Shown here piece by piece: positions 34,671-42,671 of a DNA stretch of 64,000 nucleotides; position 1 is the stretch's first letter; every line of letters begins with the position of its first letter. The stretch comes from an uncultured Pelagimonas sp. (lineage in GTDB: Bacteria > Pseudomonadota > Alphaproteobacteria > Rhodobacterales > Rhodobacteraceae): assembly GCA_947497905.1 (NCBI GenBank), contig CANMIH010000014.1, positions 1 through 64,000 on the forward strand, written 5' to 3'. Made by a program: the position numbers and the translations under genes. The notes beneath the pieces are model-generated. The model saw only the letters and a program-made list of their open reading frames with translations. It did not search any database and was not told the origin of the DNA.

Positions 34671-35140
34671 GACGCATCCCCCGCTTCGTTTTGTCTGAGA
34701 ATTTCGGACACGGTGTTCTCATCCTCCGCGCCCAAATCTTCAAAAGCCTCTTGCTTTCGCCGACTCATCAGTACCCCGCCACCAACGAAAACCCCGATCA
34801 GAACGAAAGCGATCGGCGCAAACCAAAGCGCGTAGGTCGCAGGCTCCAGAGGCGGTTTGAGCAGCACGTAATCCCCGTACCGCGCCCGAATGTATTCGAT
34901 CACCTCCGCGTCGCTGTCTCCGGTGACCAGTCGCTCGCGTACGAGCAGACGCAAGTCCCGCGCCACACCCGCGTTCGAACTGTCGATGTCCTGATTTTGA
35001 CAGACGACGCATCGCAGATCCTTGGAAATCTCCCGCGCACGCTGTTCCAATACCGGGTCGGTCAGCATTTCGTCTGGTTCGACCGCATTGGCGGCAAAGG
35101 GAAAGAGCCCGATGCAAAACGCGAAAATCAACTGTCTCAT
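34667..35140 (-). CDS. ccmH: Cytochrome c biogenesis protein CcmH
   Basis: Predicted 157-residue protein: signal peptide (residues 1-19), the redox motif LRCVVCQNQ (Cys44, Cys47) in a three-helix domain and one C-terminal membrane helix (about 107-127). It reduces or holds apocytochrome thiols before heme attachment. Overlaps ccmG and ccmI by 4 bases at each side. Confidence 0.92.
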   Translation of the reverse strand: MRQLIFAFCIGLFPFAANAVEPDEMLTDPVLEQRAREISKDLRCVVCQNQDIDSSNAGVARDLRLLVRERLVTGDSDAEVIEYIRARYGDYVLLKPPLEPATYALWFAPIAFVLIGVFVGGGVLMSRRKQEAFEDLGAEDENTVSEILRQNEAGDAS

Positions 35141-35703
35141 GATGCTGCTCCCTTTGGCAGTGCGCCTGCCTGCTTCAGGGCTTGCGTGAACCGTTCGACG
35201 GCGTCCGGACCCACGACCGGCCCGACATAGCGAAACAGAACAGTACCATCGCCATCGACGATGAAGGTTTCCGGCACGCCTGAAAGGCCCCATTCGATCC
35301 CTGTCCGGCCTGAAAGGTCGGACCCGATCCGTTCGTAGGGATTGCCGAGGTCATTGAGCCACTTCACGGCATCTTCTGGTTTGTCTTTGTAGTTGATGCC
35401 GAACAACCGCATGCCCTCGCGTTCGACAAAGCGTGTCAACACGGCATGTTCCGCGCGGCAGGGCACGCACCAGGACGCAAAGACATTGACCACGACCGGT
35501 CGTTCGTTGCCTACAAGATCGCTTCGGGCCAGGCCGGGTGTCTCCAACCCCGGCACGGGATCGAGGTCGAACGCCGGGGCCGGTTGCGAGATCAGGACGG
35601 AAGGGATCTCGTTGGGATCCCGGTCGGGATTGAGCCCCCAGAGAAAAAAACCCCCGAATATGACCGCCGCAATAAACGGCAGCCCGGCAATGAGACGTTT
35701 CAT
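35137..35703 (-). CDS. ccmG: Thiol:disulfide interchange protein CcmG/DsbE
   Basis: Predicted 188-residue membrane-anchored thioredoxin (anchor residues 5-24) with WCVPC (Cys79, Cys82), the acidic active-site surroundings of CcmG and the GVPETFIVD cis-Pro loop. It keeps CxxCH motifs of apocytochromes reduced. 8 bp after ccmF. Confidence 0.92.
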   Translation of the reverse strand: MKRLIAGLPFIAAVIFGGFFLWGLNPDRDPNEIPSVLISQPAPAFDLDPVPGLETPGLARSDLVGNERPVVVNVFASWCVPCRAEHAVLTRFVEREGMRLFGINYKDKPEDAVKWLNDLGNPYERIGSDLSGRTGIEWGLSGVPETFIVDGDGTVLFRYVGPVVGPDAVERFTQALKQAGALPKGAAS

Positions 35704-35711
35704 CTTCTCTC

Positions 35712-37712
35712 CTACTCGGCAGGAACAGCATCGCTGGCTGGCTGTTTGGCGCGGCGCGGCGCCCCGACCCTCAAACGGCGATCCGACAAGGACAAACAGC
35801 CACCGATCACCAGCAGGATCGAGCCGATCCAGATCAGGTTGACGAGCGGTTCATAGAGGATCCGAAGGGTCCATGCTCCGGCGTTGTTCACTTGATCGGA
35901 GGCTGGCGTTGCAATCGACGTATAGAGATCACCCGCCAATGTAGAGCGGATGGCCGACTCCGTCGTCTGGCTTTCCGCGACCGGGTAATACCGGCGTTCT
36001 GGGAAAAGCGTCGTGACCAGCTCGCCATCCCGACGGACCACAAGGGTGCCGCGATCCGCGATGTAGTTCGGCCCTTGAACCTGTGTGGCCCCTTCGAAGG
36101 TGATGTCGAACCCCGCGATCGTGACTTCGGTCCCGGGGGCGGCAAAGACGATCTCCTCACTCTTCCATCCGGTCGAGCCGATCATCCCCATCATCAACAC
36201 AGCGACGCCGGCATGGGCGAGTGTCATACCGTGAGAGGCGCGTGGCAGGTTGCGCGCGCGTCTCGCGCTCTCTGCAAGGGGAACCTCGAACAGGCGGATG
36301 CGTAGCGCCCATTCCCGTAGGGTTGCAAAAAGCAGCCACGCTGCGCCAAGGATGGCAAGATAGGCCATGATCGGCCCACCGTTCAGAAGATACCATGCGG
36401 CCAAAGCTGCGATGAACGCCAGAACGACCACGAACCGAATGCGATCGAGCAACCCGGCGATATCAGCCCGCTTCCACGACAGGAATGGACCAAGACCCAT
36501 GAACACGACCAGCGCCAGCATCATCGGAATGAAAGCCGCATTGAAGAAAGGTGGACCCACCGAGATCTTGTCCCCCGTGATAGCCTCGAGGATCAGCGGA
36601 TAAAGCGTCCCGAACAGGACCGTTCCCGTAGCGGCGGCCAGAATGAGGTTGTTCACGAGCAGCCCGGCCTCGCGGCTGATCGGGCGAAACAGACCACCCG
36701 GCTCCATTTCGGGCGCCCGCCAGGCGTAGAGCGCCAGCGACCCACCGATGGACACGGCCAGCAGACCCAGAATGTAAAGCCCGCGCTCTGGATCGACGGC
36801 GAAGGCATGCACGGATGTAAGCAGGCCTGACCGGACGATGAACGTCCCGAGCAGCGAAAGCGAGAAAGTCAGGATGGCAAGTAGGATGGTCCAGCTTTTG
36901 AACGCGTCGCGCTTTTCGGTGACGATGGCGGAATGCAGCAGCGCCGTGCCCAGAAGCCAGGGCATGAAGCTCACGTTCTCGACCGGGTCCCAGAACCACC
37001 AGCCGCCCCAGCCCAGTTCATAATAGGCCCACCACGATCCAAGAGCGATACCTGCCGTAAGGCTGACCCACGCGGCCAATGTCCACGGGCGGACCCATCT
37101 GGCCCAGGCCGGATCGACGCGCCCTTCCAGAAGAGCCGCAACGGCAAAGGAAAACACGATGGAGAAGCCGACATACCCGAAATACAAGAGCGGCGGGTGC
37201 ATGGCGAGACCCATGTCCTGAAGCAACGGGTTGAGGTCATTGCCGTCGAGCGGCGGCGGAAACACCCGCTCGAAGGGGTTCGACGTCAGCAGCAGGAAGG
37301 ACAGGAAGCCGACGCTGATCCACGCCTGCACCGACAAGGTGCGCGCCTTGGTCTCGGCGGGGATGTTCGATCCGAACCAGGCGACGCCCGCGCCGAACAC
37401 CGCGAGTATCAGGATCCAGAGCAGCAGCGAACCCTCATGGCTGCCCCAGGTCCCGGCCACCTTGTAGAGCATTGGCTTGAGCGAATGGGAGTTCTCGACG
37501 ACGTTCCTGACGGTAAAATCGCTGACGATGAAAGCCTGCATCAGCGCTGCGAAGGCGATGGCCACAAACAGCACTTGTCCTATTGCCGTCGCCTGGGCGG
37601 ATTTCATCCAGACGGCATTTCTACGCGACGCACCTGCAATCGGTAGAACACTCTGAACAAGCGCAAGCGCCAGTGCGAGGGCCAGTGCGAAGTGACCGAT
37701 TTCCGGGACCAT
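35712..37712 (-). CDS. ccmF: Heme lyase subunit CcmF
   Basis: Predicted 666-residue inner-membrane protein with about 15 helices. The heme-handling WWD domain is visible (WGSHEGSLLLW and the WGGWWFWDPVEN block, about residues 232-243), together with conserved periplasmic His. It joins heme from CcmE to apocytochrome with CcmH/CcmI. First gene of ccmFGHI; no ccmA, B, C, D or E lies in the window, so these must be supplied from elsewhere. Confidence 0.95.
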   Translation of the reverse strand: MVPEIGHFALALALALALVQSVLPIAGASRRNAVWMKSAQATAIGQVLFVAIAFAALMQAFIVSDFTVRNVVENSHSLKPMLYKVAGTWGSHEGSLLLWILILAVFGAGVAWFGSNIPAETKARTLSVQAWISVGFLSFLLLTSNPFERVFPPPLDGNDLNPLLQDMGLAMHPPLLYFGYVGFSIVFSFAVAALLEGRVDPAWARWVRPWTLAAWVSLTAGIALGSWWAYYELGWGGWWFWDPVENVSFMPWLLGTALLHSAIVTEKRDAFKSWTILLAILTFSLSLLGTFIVRSGLLTSVHAFAVDPERGLYILGLLAVSIGGSLALYAWRAPEMEPGGLFRPISREAGLLVNNLILAAATGTVLFGTLYPLILEAITGDKISVGPPFFNAAFIPMMLALVVFMGLGPFLSWKRADIAGLLDRIRFVVVLAFIAALAAWYLLNGGPIMAYLAILGAAWLLFATLREWALRIRLFEVPLAESARRARNLPRASHGMTLAHAGVAVLMMGMIGSTGWKSEEIVFAAPGTEVTIAGFDITFEGATQVQGPNYIADRGTLVVRRDGELVTTLFPERRYYPVAESQTTESAIRSTLAGDLYTSIATPASDQVNNAGAWTLRILYEPLVNLIWIGSILLVIGGCLSLSDRRLRVGAPRRAKQPASDAVPAE

Positions 37713-37776
37713 GGCGTTCTTTCCTATCTAAGGTTGGTGGCGTCGCGTGGTACGGAGTTCAAATCCGCAATGTGGA

Positions 37777-38082
37777 CTATTCGTCGAGCGTTGCTTTCAG
37801 TCGGCGAAATTCTTCTTCGTCGATTTCACCATTCGCAAAGCGACGCCTCAGCGCTTCCTGCGCGTCCGAGTCCGGGGGACGGGTGCCATTGTCCCGCAGC
37901 CTGAGCACCAGAAACACGATCAATGCGATCACAGCGCCCCAGAAGGCGAGCATCATGAAGCCGCCCATAAAGCCATAGCCTCCGCCCCACATGTGACCTG
38001 TCCAGGAGCCTGGACCATCAGCTCGCGCCATGCTGGCGGGCAAGCTGGCCAGCAACGTTGGAATGAGCGTTTTCAGTTTCAT
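37777..38082 (-). CDS. SHOCT-domain membrane protein
   Basis: Predicted 101-residue protein: signal peptide (residues 1-21), a Gly/Met/Trp-rich stretch, one helix (about 42-62) and a C-terminal SHOCT motif (DAQEALRRRFANGEIDEEEFRRLKATL). SHOCT domains are short helical oligomerisation modules. Its start lies 65 bp inside the 3' end of the sensor kinase gene, so the two are read in overlapping frames, and it precedes ccmF by 64 bp. Confidence 0.75.
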   Translation of the reverse strand: MKLKTLIPTLLASLPASMARADGPGSWTGHMWGGGYGFMGGFMMLAFWGAVIALIVFLVLRLRDNGTRPPDSDAQEALRRRFANGEIDEEEFRRLKATLDE

Positions 38083-39487
38083 CTGTTTCTCCTTCGATTA
38101 GTTCGCTTTCATCCAGTGGGATGGTGACAACAGCGCGCAAACCCGCGCTGTTATGGTTGACCAGCCGGATATCGCCGCCATGGGATTGGACGATTGTCCT
38201 CGCGATTGAGAGCCCAAGCCCATAACCGCCCGTTTCCAGAGACCTCGATTGCTCGAGGCGATAGAAGGGATCGAAGACCTTTTCCAACTGGTCGACGGGA
38301 ATGCCGGGCCCATTGTCATCGATCTTGAGTACGAGGTTCGAACCGTGGGTCGCCCAGCTGACTTTTGCGGCACCACCGTAGCGAACGGCGTTCTCAAACA
38401 AGTTCCTCAGAGCCCTTCGGAACGCGTTGGGTCGAAGCCGCACGGCAACATCATCACTCGGGGCAAAGGTGCAGTGTGCCGCCATATCGCTGCACAAGCT
38501 GTCCAGAAAATTGCGCAGATCGACCACTTCGGCACCTTCGGATCCGGTAAGGCCGCGTGCAAAGGTGAGCGTCGCTTCGACCATACTCTGCATCTCTTCG
38601 ACCGATGCGATGAGGCTGTCCCGCGTCTCTTCTTCGTCAACCAGCTCCGCGCGGACACGCATGGCAGTCAACGGCGAGCGTAAATCGTGGCCAAGGGCTG
38701 CGAGCATACGTGTACGATCACTGACAAACCGGGTCAGCCGTCGTTGCATGCGGTTGAATGCGACGGTCAGATCTCTGACCTCGGTCGGCCCTGTGACCGC
38801 CAATTCGCCCACATCTTCGCCCCGGCCAAGATGGTCCGCAGCCTTCGACAGGTGCCGCAAAGGACGCGTCAGGCGCGTCATGACAAACCAGAAGATCGCC
38901 ACCAGAAGCAGTCCGGCGGAAATTCCAAAGGTCAGCATCGAATAGAAAGGCCATTGGATTGGCGGACGCTCGAACCGCGTTCCGACATTCAGCCAACGCG
39001 CTCCCTTGATGGCGATCGACAGATTCATTTCAACCGCTGTCAACTCTCCGCGCATCATCGCGAGATGCATTTCCGTCATCTCGTCCGAGAGATTGGGAAG
39101 AGGCCGCAACTCGCCCTCGACCTCGTGCAATTCAACGCGAATATCCCGGCTGTAGCTGTCGTCCATCAAGGCGCGTATGCGCGCTTCCACGATGCCGCCG
39201 TCCGAATGACCGGTGTGATCCACGATCGGAGCGTCCGAAAGATCGAACCGGATCAGAGGCGAATTTGCCGCGCGAAGGATCGAGTCCTGCAGATCCAGCG
39301 GAGCCTCCTCGATCAACCGCGCGACATTTGCTGCGCGACCCGCGGCCTCGAACCCCAATGCGGCACGGATCGCAAGGCTGCGCTCGTCAGCGAACAGGAA
39401 CAGGCTGATCGCCTGGGCCACGACAAGTACTGCGACCACAAGCAAGATCAACTGGCCACTCAGAGACCTCATCGCACGGCGCATCAC
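38018..39487 (-). CDS. Two-component sensor histidine kinase
   Basis: Predicted 489-residue EnvZ/CusS-like kinase: membrane helix 1 (about residues 8-30), a periplasmic sensor of about 140 residues with Met/His-containing segments (EMTEMHLAMMRGE), helix 2 (about 184-206), HAMP (about 207-260), the phospho-acceptor H-box LGHDLRSPLTAMR (His about 268) and an ATPase domain with DNGPGIP and GGYGLGLSIA. The sensor ligand is unknown; Met/His content and copper genes nearby suggest metal or periplasmic redox stress. Overlaps the response-regulator stop by 4 bases. Confidence 0.9.
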   Translation of the reverse strand: MMRRAMRSLSGQLILLVVAVLVVAQAISLFLFADERSLAIRAALGFEAAGRAANVARLIEEAPLDLQDSILRAANSPLIRFDLSDAPIVDHTGHSDGGIVEARIRALMDDSYSRDIRVELHEVEGELRPLPNLSDEMTEMHLAMMRGELTAVEMNLSIAIKGARWLNVGTRFERPPIQWPFYSMLTFGISAGLLLVAIFWFVMTRLTRPLRHLSKAADHLGRGEDVGELAVTGPTEVRDLTVAFNRMQRRLTRFVSDRTRMLAALGHDLRSPLTAMRVRAELVDEEETRDSLIASVEEMQSMVEATLTFARGLTGSEGAEVVDLRNFLDSLCSDMAAHCTFAPSDDVAVRLRPNAFRRALRNLFENAVRYGGAAKVSWATHGSNLVLKIDDNGPGIPVDQLEKVFDPFYRLEQSRSLETGGYGLGLSIARTIVQSHGGDIRLVNHNSAGLRAVVTIPLDESELIEGETDETENAHSNVAGQLARQHGAS

Positions 39488-40206
39488 GGCGCATCCTCGA
39501 CATCGGCAGCCAGACAGTATCCGCCGTTCCGCACCGTTTTGATGACACTGGGCCTAAGTACATCCGGCTCGATTTTGCGGCGGAGGCGGCTGATCTGATT
39601 GTCGATGGTGCGATCCATCGGGCCTGCCGTCCGACCAGCGGTCAGGTCAAGCAACTGGTCACGGCTGAGCACCATCCTCGCGCGTTCCAGCAGGACCGCC
39701 AGCAATTTGAACTCAGAGGTCGTCAATGGCGTCTCGGTGGTGGACTCGTCAATCAGCACCTGCCGGTCGGTATCCAGTATCCAGTGCGCAAAAGAGACTT
39801 TCCTCCCAGCGAGGCTTCCGGCCACAGGTTCGTCGCGGTTGCTTCTCCGAAGAACCGACTTGATGCGGGCGAGCAGTTCTCGTGGATTGAACGGCTTGGC
39901 GAGATAATCGTCCGCACCGATTTCCAGCCCCACGATCCGATCCGTTTCCTCACCAAGCGCCGTCAGCATGATGATCGGAAGATCACCCTCTGGCGCAAGT
40001 CTGCGGCAAACCGACAAACCGTCCTCGCCCGGCATCATGACATCGAGCACGAGGAGGTCGAAGTGACCGGTGGCCAGCTTGGCATCCATCTCCACGGCAT
40101 CCCTGGCGACGGTCGTGCGCATTCCGTTCTTCTCCAGAAAGCGCGCGACGCTTTCGCGAATCTGAGCGTGGTCGTCCACGATAAGGATATGAGGTGGCGG
40201 TCCCAT
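39484..40206 (-). CDS. OmpR-family response regulator
   Basis: Predicted 240-residue regulator: receiver domain (residues 6-120) with the phospho-acceptor Asp in LLVLDVMMPGEDG (about residue 55), conserved Thr and Lys (in IIMLTALGE and DYLAKPFNPREL), then an OmpR-type winged helix (about 140-235) ending RTVRNGGYCLA. Translated with the kinase gene. Candidate binding sites are the tandem heptamers at 40253, 40281, 30698 and 13800. Confidence 0.92.
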   Translation of the reverse strand: MGPPPHILIVDDHAQIRESVARFLEKNGMRTTVARDAVEMDAKLATGHFDLLVLDVMMPGEDGLSVCRRLAPEGDLPIIMLTALGEETDRIVGLEIGADDYLAKPFNPRELLARIKSVLRRSNRDEPVAGSLAGRKVSFAHWILDTDRQVLIDESTTETPLTTSEFKLLAVLLERARMVLSRDQLLDLTAGRTAGPMDRTIDNQISRLRRKIEPDVLRPSVIKTVRNGGYCLAADVEDAP

Positions 40207-40250
40207 GGTGTCCTTCCTAGATCATCGTTGCATCGTGTTTCATGGGCAGA

Positions 40251-40299
40251 ATTGTAGCCGTTTGTATCAGGTCAGTCCCTTGCTACAGATGGATACAAA
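40251..40299. promoter_or_regulatory. Divergent promoter with two tandem-repeat regulator sites
   Basis: Rightwards: TGTAGCC-N3-TGTATCA (40253-40269) abuts GGTCAG (-35) with ATACAAA as -10 about 17-18 bp on. Leftwards: TGTATCC-N3-TGTAGCA (40297-40281) abuts AGGGACT with the -10 TACAAT (40256-40251). The two sites mirror each other, each next to the -35 of its own promoter (rhodanese, and response regulator). Confidence 0.6.
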
Positions 40300-40393
40300 T
40301 CTGTGCCTGCACCGTGTCGTGCTCCCGGGTAGCGTCGCCGGCATGTTATGTGACCTTTGGATCGCAACCTATCAAAGGATGAGGTTTTCGAAT

Positions 40394-40867
40394 ATGGCTC
40401 TTGATTTGAACCGGCGCCGTTTCGTTCTGGGTGCTCATATGACGGTGCTGACCGTCACGGCGTCACCGCTGTTGGCGCAGAGCCGATCTGTCTGGTCGGC
40501 GGAGAATGCCTTTGACGCGCTTCTATCGGATACGGCGCGGATCATCGATGTCAGAACGCACGAAGAGTGGCAAGAAACCGGCGTAGGTGCTGGTGTATGG
40601 CCGATAAGCATGCACGCGTCCGGTTTTCCGGACCGATTGTTCAGGGCGAAGGAACTGAGCGGTAATCGCACTGTTGGACTGATCTGCGCCACTGGCGGAC
40701 GCTCCGCATCGCTGCTTCGAGCGTTAAGACAAGCTGGTTATTCGGGCTACGCCGATATCTCGGAAGGGATGTTGGGATCAGGCGAAGGGCCTGGCTGGAT
40801 CGCATCGAACTTGCCGACCGTTCCGGTGGATGTCGCCCTGAACGGGTTGCCCCCCGCGTTGGCCTGA
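40394..40867 (+). CDS. Tat-exported rhodanese-like protein
   Basis: Predicted 157-residue periplasmic rhodanese with a Tat signal (LNRRRFVLGAH, ending LLAQ). The domain has IIDVRTHEEWQETG (about residues 47-60) and the active-site loop LICATGGRS with the nucleophile Cys about residue 97. It could carry persulfide sulfur or bind thiophilic metal. Divergent from the response regulator and likely under its control. Alternative ATGs upstream (40343, 40379) only extend the signal region. Confidence 0.8.
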   Translation: MALDLNRRRFVLGAHMTVLTVTASPLLAQSRSVWSAENAFDALLSDTARIIDVRTHEEWQETGVGAGVWPISMHASGFPDRLFRAKELSGNRTVGLICATGGRSASLLRALRQAGYSGYADISEGMLGSGEGPGWIASNLPTVPVDVALNGLPPALA

Positions 40868-40955
40868 CCAGTGAAGAATCAATTGGTCCCGTTGTGCTAA
40901 AAGCCTGATGTATGGTCAAATTGACCTGTTTGAACAGGAAGACGGGTTTGGGTGT

Positions 40956-41393
40956 ATGACCGAGTTGATGGCTATGTTTGTCGGAATATGCGCGGCGATC
41001 GTGATGGGAATTGTCCATCATTATGCGTTGTCGGGCATTCTGAAGTTTTCCCCGCAGCGGTCGGATGGCTCCGGCTTTCGGATCATCCTGACGTTTTCCG
41101 CGTTGCTGTTGCTGCACGTATTGGAACTTGTGACGCTCGCCGTGTTCAACACGATGGTGGTGGCAAGCGTTCTGCCGCAATCGTTCAGCAACAGCCCGCC
41201 GATGTTTCAGGATGTTCTCTATGTTACGGGCATCTCGTTCTCGACCCTTGGCTATTCGTCCATAGAGGTGGTCGGGCCCTTTCGACTGTTGCTGATGCTG
41301 CAATCGCTTTTGGGCTTCATGTTGCTGACCTGGTCAGCGACGTTTCTTTACTCAGCCTGCCAGCAAGTCTGGCAGAAGGCGAAAGATGACTGA
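40956..41393 (+). CDS. Two-helix ion-channel-like membrane protein
   Basis: Predicted 145-residue protein with two or three helices and a re-entrant segment GISFSTLGYSSIEVVGPFRLL followed by a long helix, the layout of Ion_trans_2 channel proteins. The selectivity filter is degenerate: STLGYSSI replaces TVGYGD, so K+ selectivity is unlikely. The ATG at 40956 is preferred; one at 40908 adds 16 residues without homology value. Role unknown; it stands as a single gene between the rhodanese and the CueR-box operon. Confidence 0.65.
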   Translation: MTELMAMFVGICAAIVMGIVHHYALSGILKFSPQRSDGSGFRIILTFSALLLLHVLELVTLAVFNTMVVASVLPQSFSNSPPMFQDVLYVTGISFSTLGYSSIEVVGPFRLLLMLQSLLGFMLLTWSATFLYSACQQVWQKAKDD

Positions 41394-41516
41394 AAATCGC
41401 CACGCGCGTCGGACATGAGCTTGGCGTCAGCGTCAAATACGTCCTGATATCGGTCCTTTGACCTCACCGTGGAACGGTTGAGTGAGCGCTGCGTTGCGCG
41501 CGTGGATGAATAGCCC

Positions 41517-41547
41517 TTGACCTTCCAGTTGCTGGAATCCCTAGGTA
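41517..41547 (+). promoter_or_regulatory. CueR box/promoter of the TVP38/CDF/CopG operon
   Basis: -35 TTGACC (41517-41522), 19-bp spacer with the perfect dyad TTCCAG-TTG-CTGGAA, -10 TAGGTA (41542-41547). This is the best-looking of the six CueR-type boxes and lies 8 bp before the ATG at 41555, so the mRNA may be nearly leaderless. Confidence 0.85.
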
Positions 41548-41554
41548 CAAAGCC

Positions 41555-42004
41555 ATGGCACAGATTTTCGAAAAGACAGGCGATCACGTATCGCACCATC
41601 GACACGGGGATATCTTGAAATCTCCCGTATGGGTTGGTGTGTTGTTTGTCTTGCTCACAATGCCGGCTCACCTGTTTTTGGATGAAAAGAGCTCGATAGC
41701 TCTTGCTTCGATCACGCTTGCTTTGATTGGCGGTGCCTATATCGGCTTTGGCGCCGCGGACGGCAGAGCGCGCGTGTTCTGGGCAGAGCTCGCCGTCGCC
41801 CTTTTGTTCGGCTCGGCAGCCTTTTTGGGGCTGATATGGCATTGGGCTTTCCTTCCCTTGGGCTTGGCCCTGCACGCCCTTTGGGACATGTCACACCACA
41901 ATTCTTATCGTCTCGCCCGGATTCCGAACTGGTATATTCCATTCTGCGTGGCCTTTGACCTTTTGGCAGCGACGTTTTTCGTTCTGCTCTATGCCGTGTT
42001 TTGA
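41555..42004 (+). CDS. Hypothetical membrane protein, CueR-box operon
   Basis: Predicted 149-residue protein with a His-rich N-terminus (HVSHHRHGD) and four helices; conserved-looking motifs near the C-terminus are HALWDMSHH and IPNWYIPFCVAFD, resembling the DUF6010 family, though I would not insist. First gene of a five-gene operon and the gene closest to the CueR-type promoter, so copper induction is expected. Substrate or partner unknown. Confidence 0.65.
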   Translation: MAQIFEKTGDHVSHHRHGDILKSPVWVGVLFVLLTMPAHLFLDEKSSIALASITLALIGGAYIGFGAADGRARVFWAELAVALLFGSAAFLGLIWHWAFLPLGLALHALWDMSHHNSYRLARIPNWYIPFCVAFDLLAATFFVLLYAVF

Positions 42005-42007
42005 TCC

Positions 42008-42670
42008 ATGATGATGCGCATCCTTCTTATTGCGGTGTTCCTGATGGGAGTCGTCGCATTGGCCTTCCCGGACGTCCTTGGCGTTGACATTCGCCTGCCT
42101 GATCGCGCGGAAATTGACCGCTGGATCGAGGCGGCAGGTCTTGCCGGACCAATTGTTATCGTGGCGCTTATGACAATCGCTATCGTCGCAAGCCCCCTGC
42201 CCTCGGCGCCGATCGCACTCGCCGCCGGAGCGGCTTATGGGCACACGTTCGGGACACTCTTTGTCGTTCTTGGCGCGGAACTCGGTGCGCTTGCCGCTTT
42301 TGGTCTGGCCCGCGGTCTCGGTCGTCCCTTCGTTGAGCGTCATCTCGGTCAGAAGATTAACACAGGCCTGTTCGGATCGCAGAACACTCTGACCTTCTTG
42401 GTCTTCGGCAGTCGCCTGCTGCCGTTTCTGTCCTTCGATATGATCAGTTACGCCGCAGGTCTGAGCAAGCTGCATCTTTGGAGGTTCGCGCTGGCCACGA
42501 TGGCCGGGATTATTCCAGCGAGTTTTTTGCTCGCTCACATGGGCAACCAGGCGATGAACGGAGATGCCCGCACTGCCACATGGACCGCGCTTGCGCTCGG
42601 TGGCTTTACCGGCCTGTCGGTTCTCTTCGCCGCGACGCGAAAGACCGGTACACAAGGGGAGGAGAGCTGA
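42008..42670 (+). CDS. TVP38/TMEM64 (DedA-like) membrane protein
   Basis: Predicted 220-residue protein with six helices and the SNARE-associated/DedA signature: PSAPIALAAGAAYGHTFGTLFVVLGAELGA (about residues 62-91, read by position) and GSRLLPFLSFDMISYAAGL with the conserved Arg. DedA relatives act on lipid transport or membrane potential, and members of this group (MerTMEM64-like) are linked to metal transport. It starts 3 bp after the previous stop. Confidence 0.8.
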   Translation: MMMRILLIAVFLMGVVALAFPDVLGVDIRLPDRAEIDRWIEAAGLAGPIVIVALMTIAIVASPLPSAPIALAAGAAYGHTFGTLFVVLGAELGALAAFGLARGLGRPFVERHLGQKINTGLFGSQNTLTFLVFGSRLLPFLSFDMISYAAGLSKLHLWRFALATMAGIIPASFLLAHMGNQAMNGDARTATWTALALGGFTGLSVLFAATRKTGTQGEES

Positions 42671-42671
42671 T

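Noticed and set aside
36933-37646. 237-codon plus-strand frame inside ccmF
   Set aside because: Charged antisense-like composition and full overlap with ccmF, whose motifs are complete.
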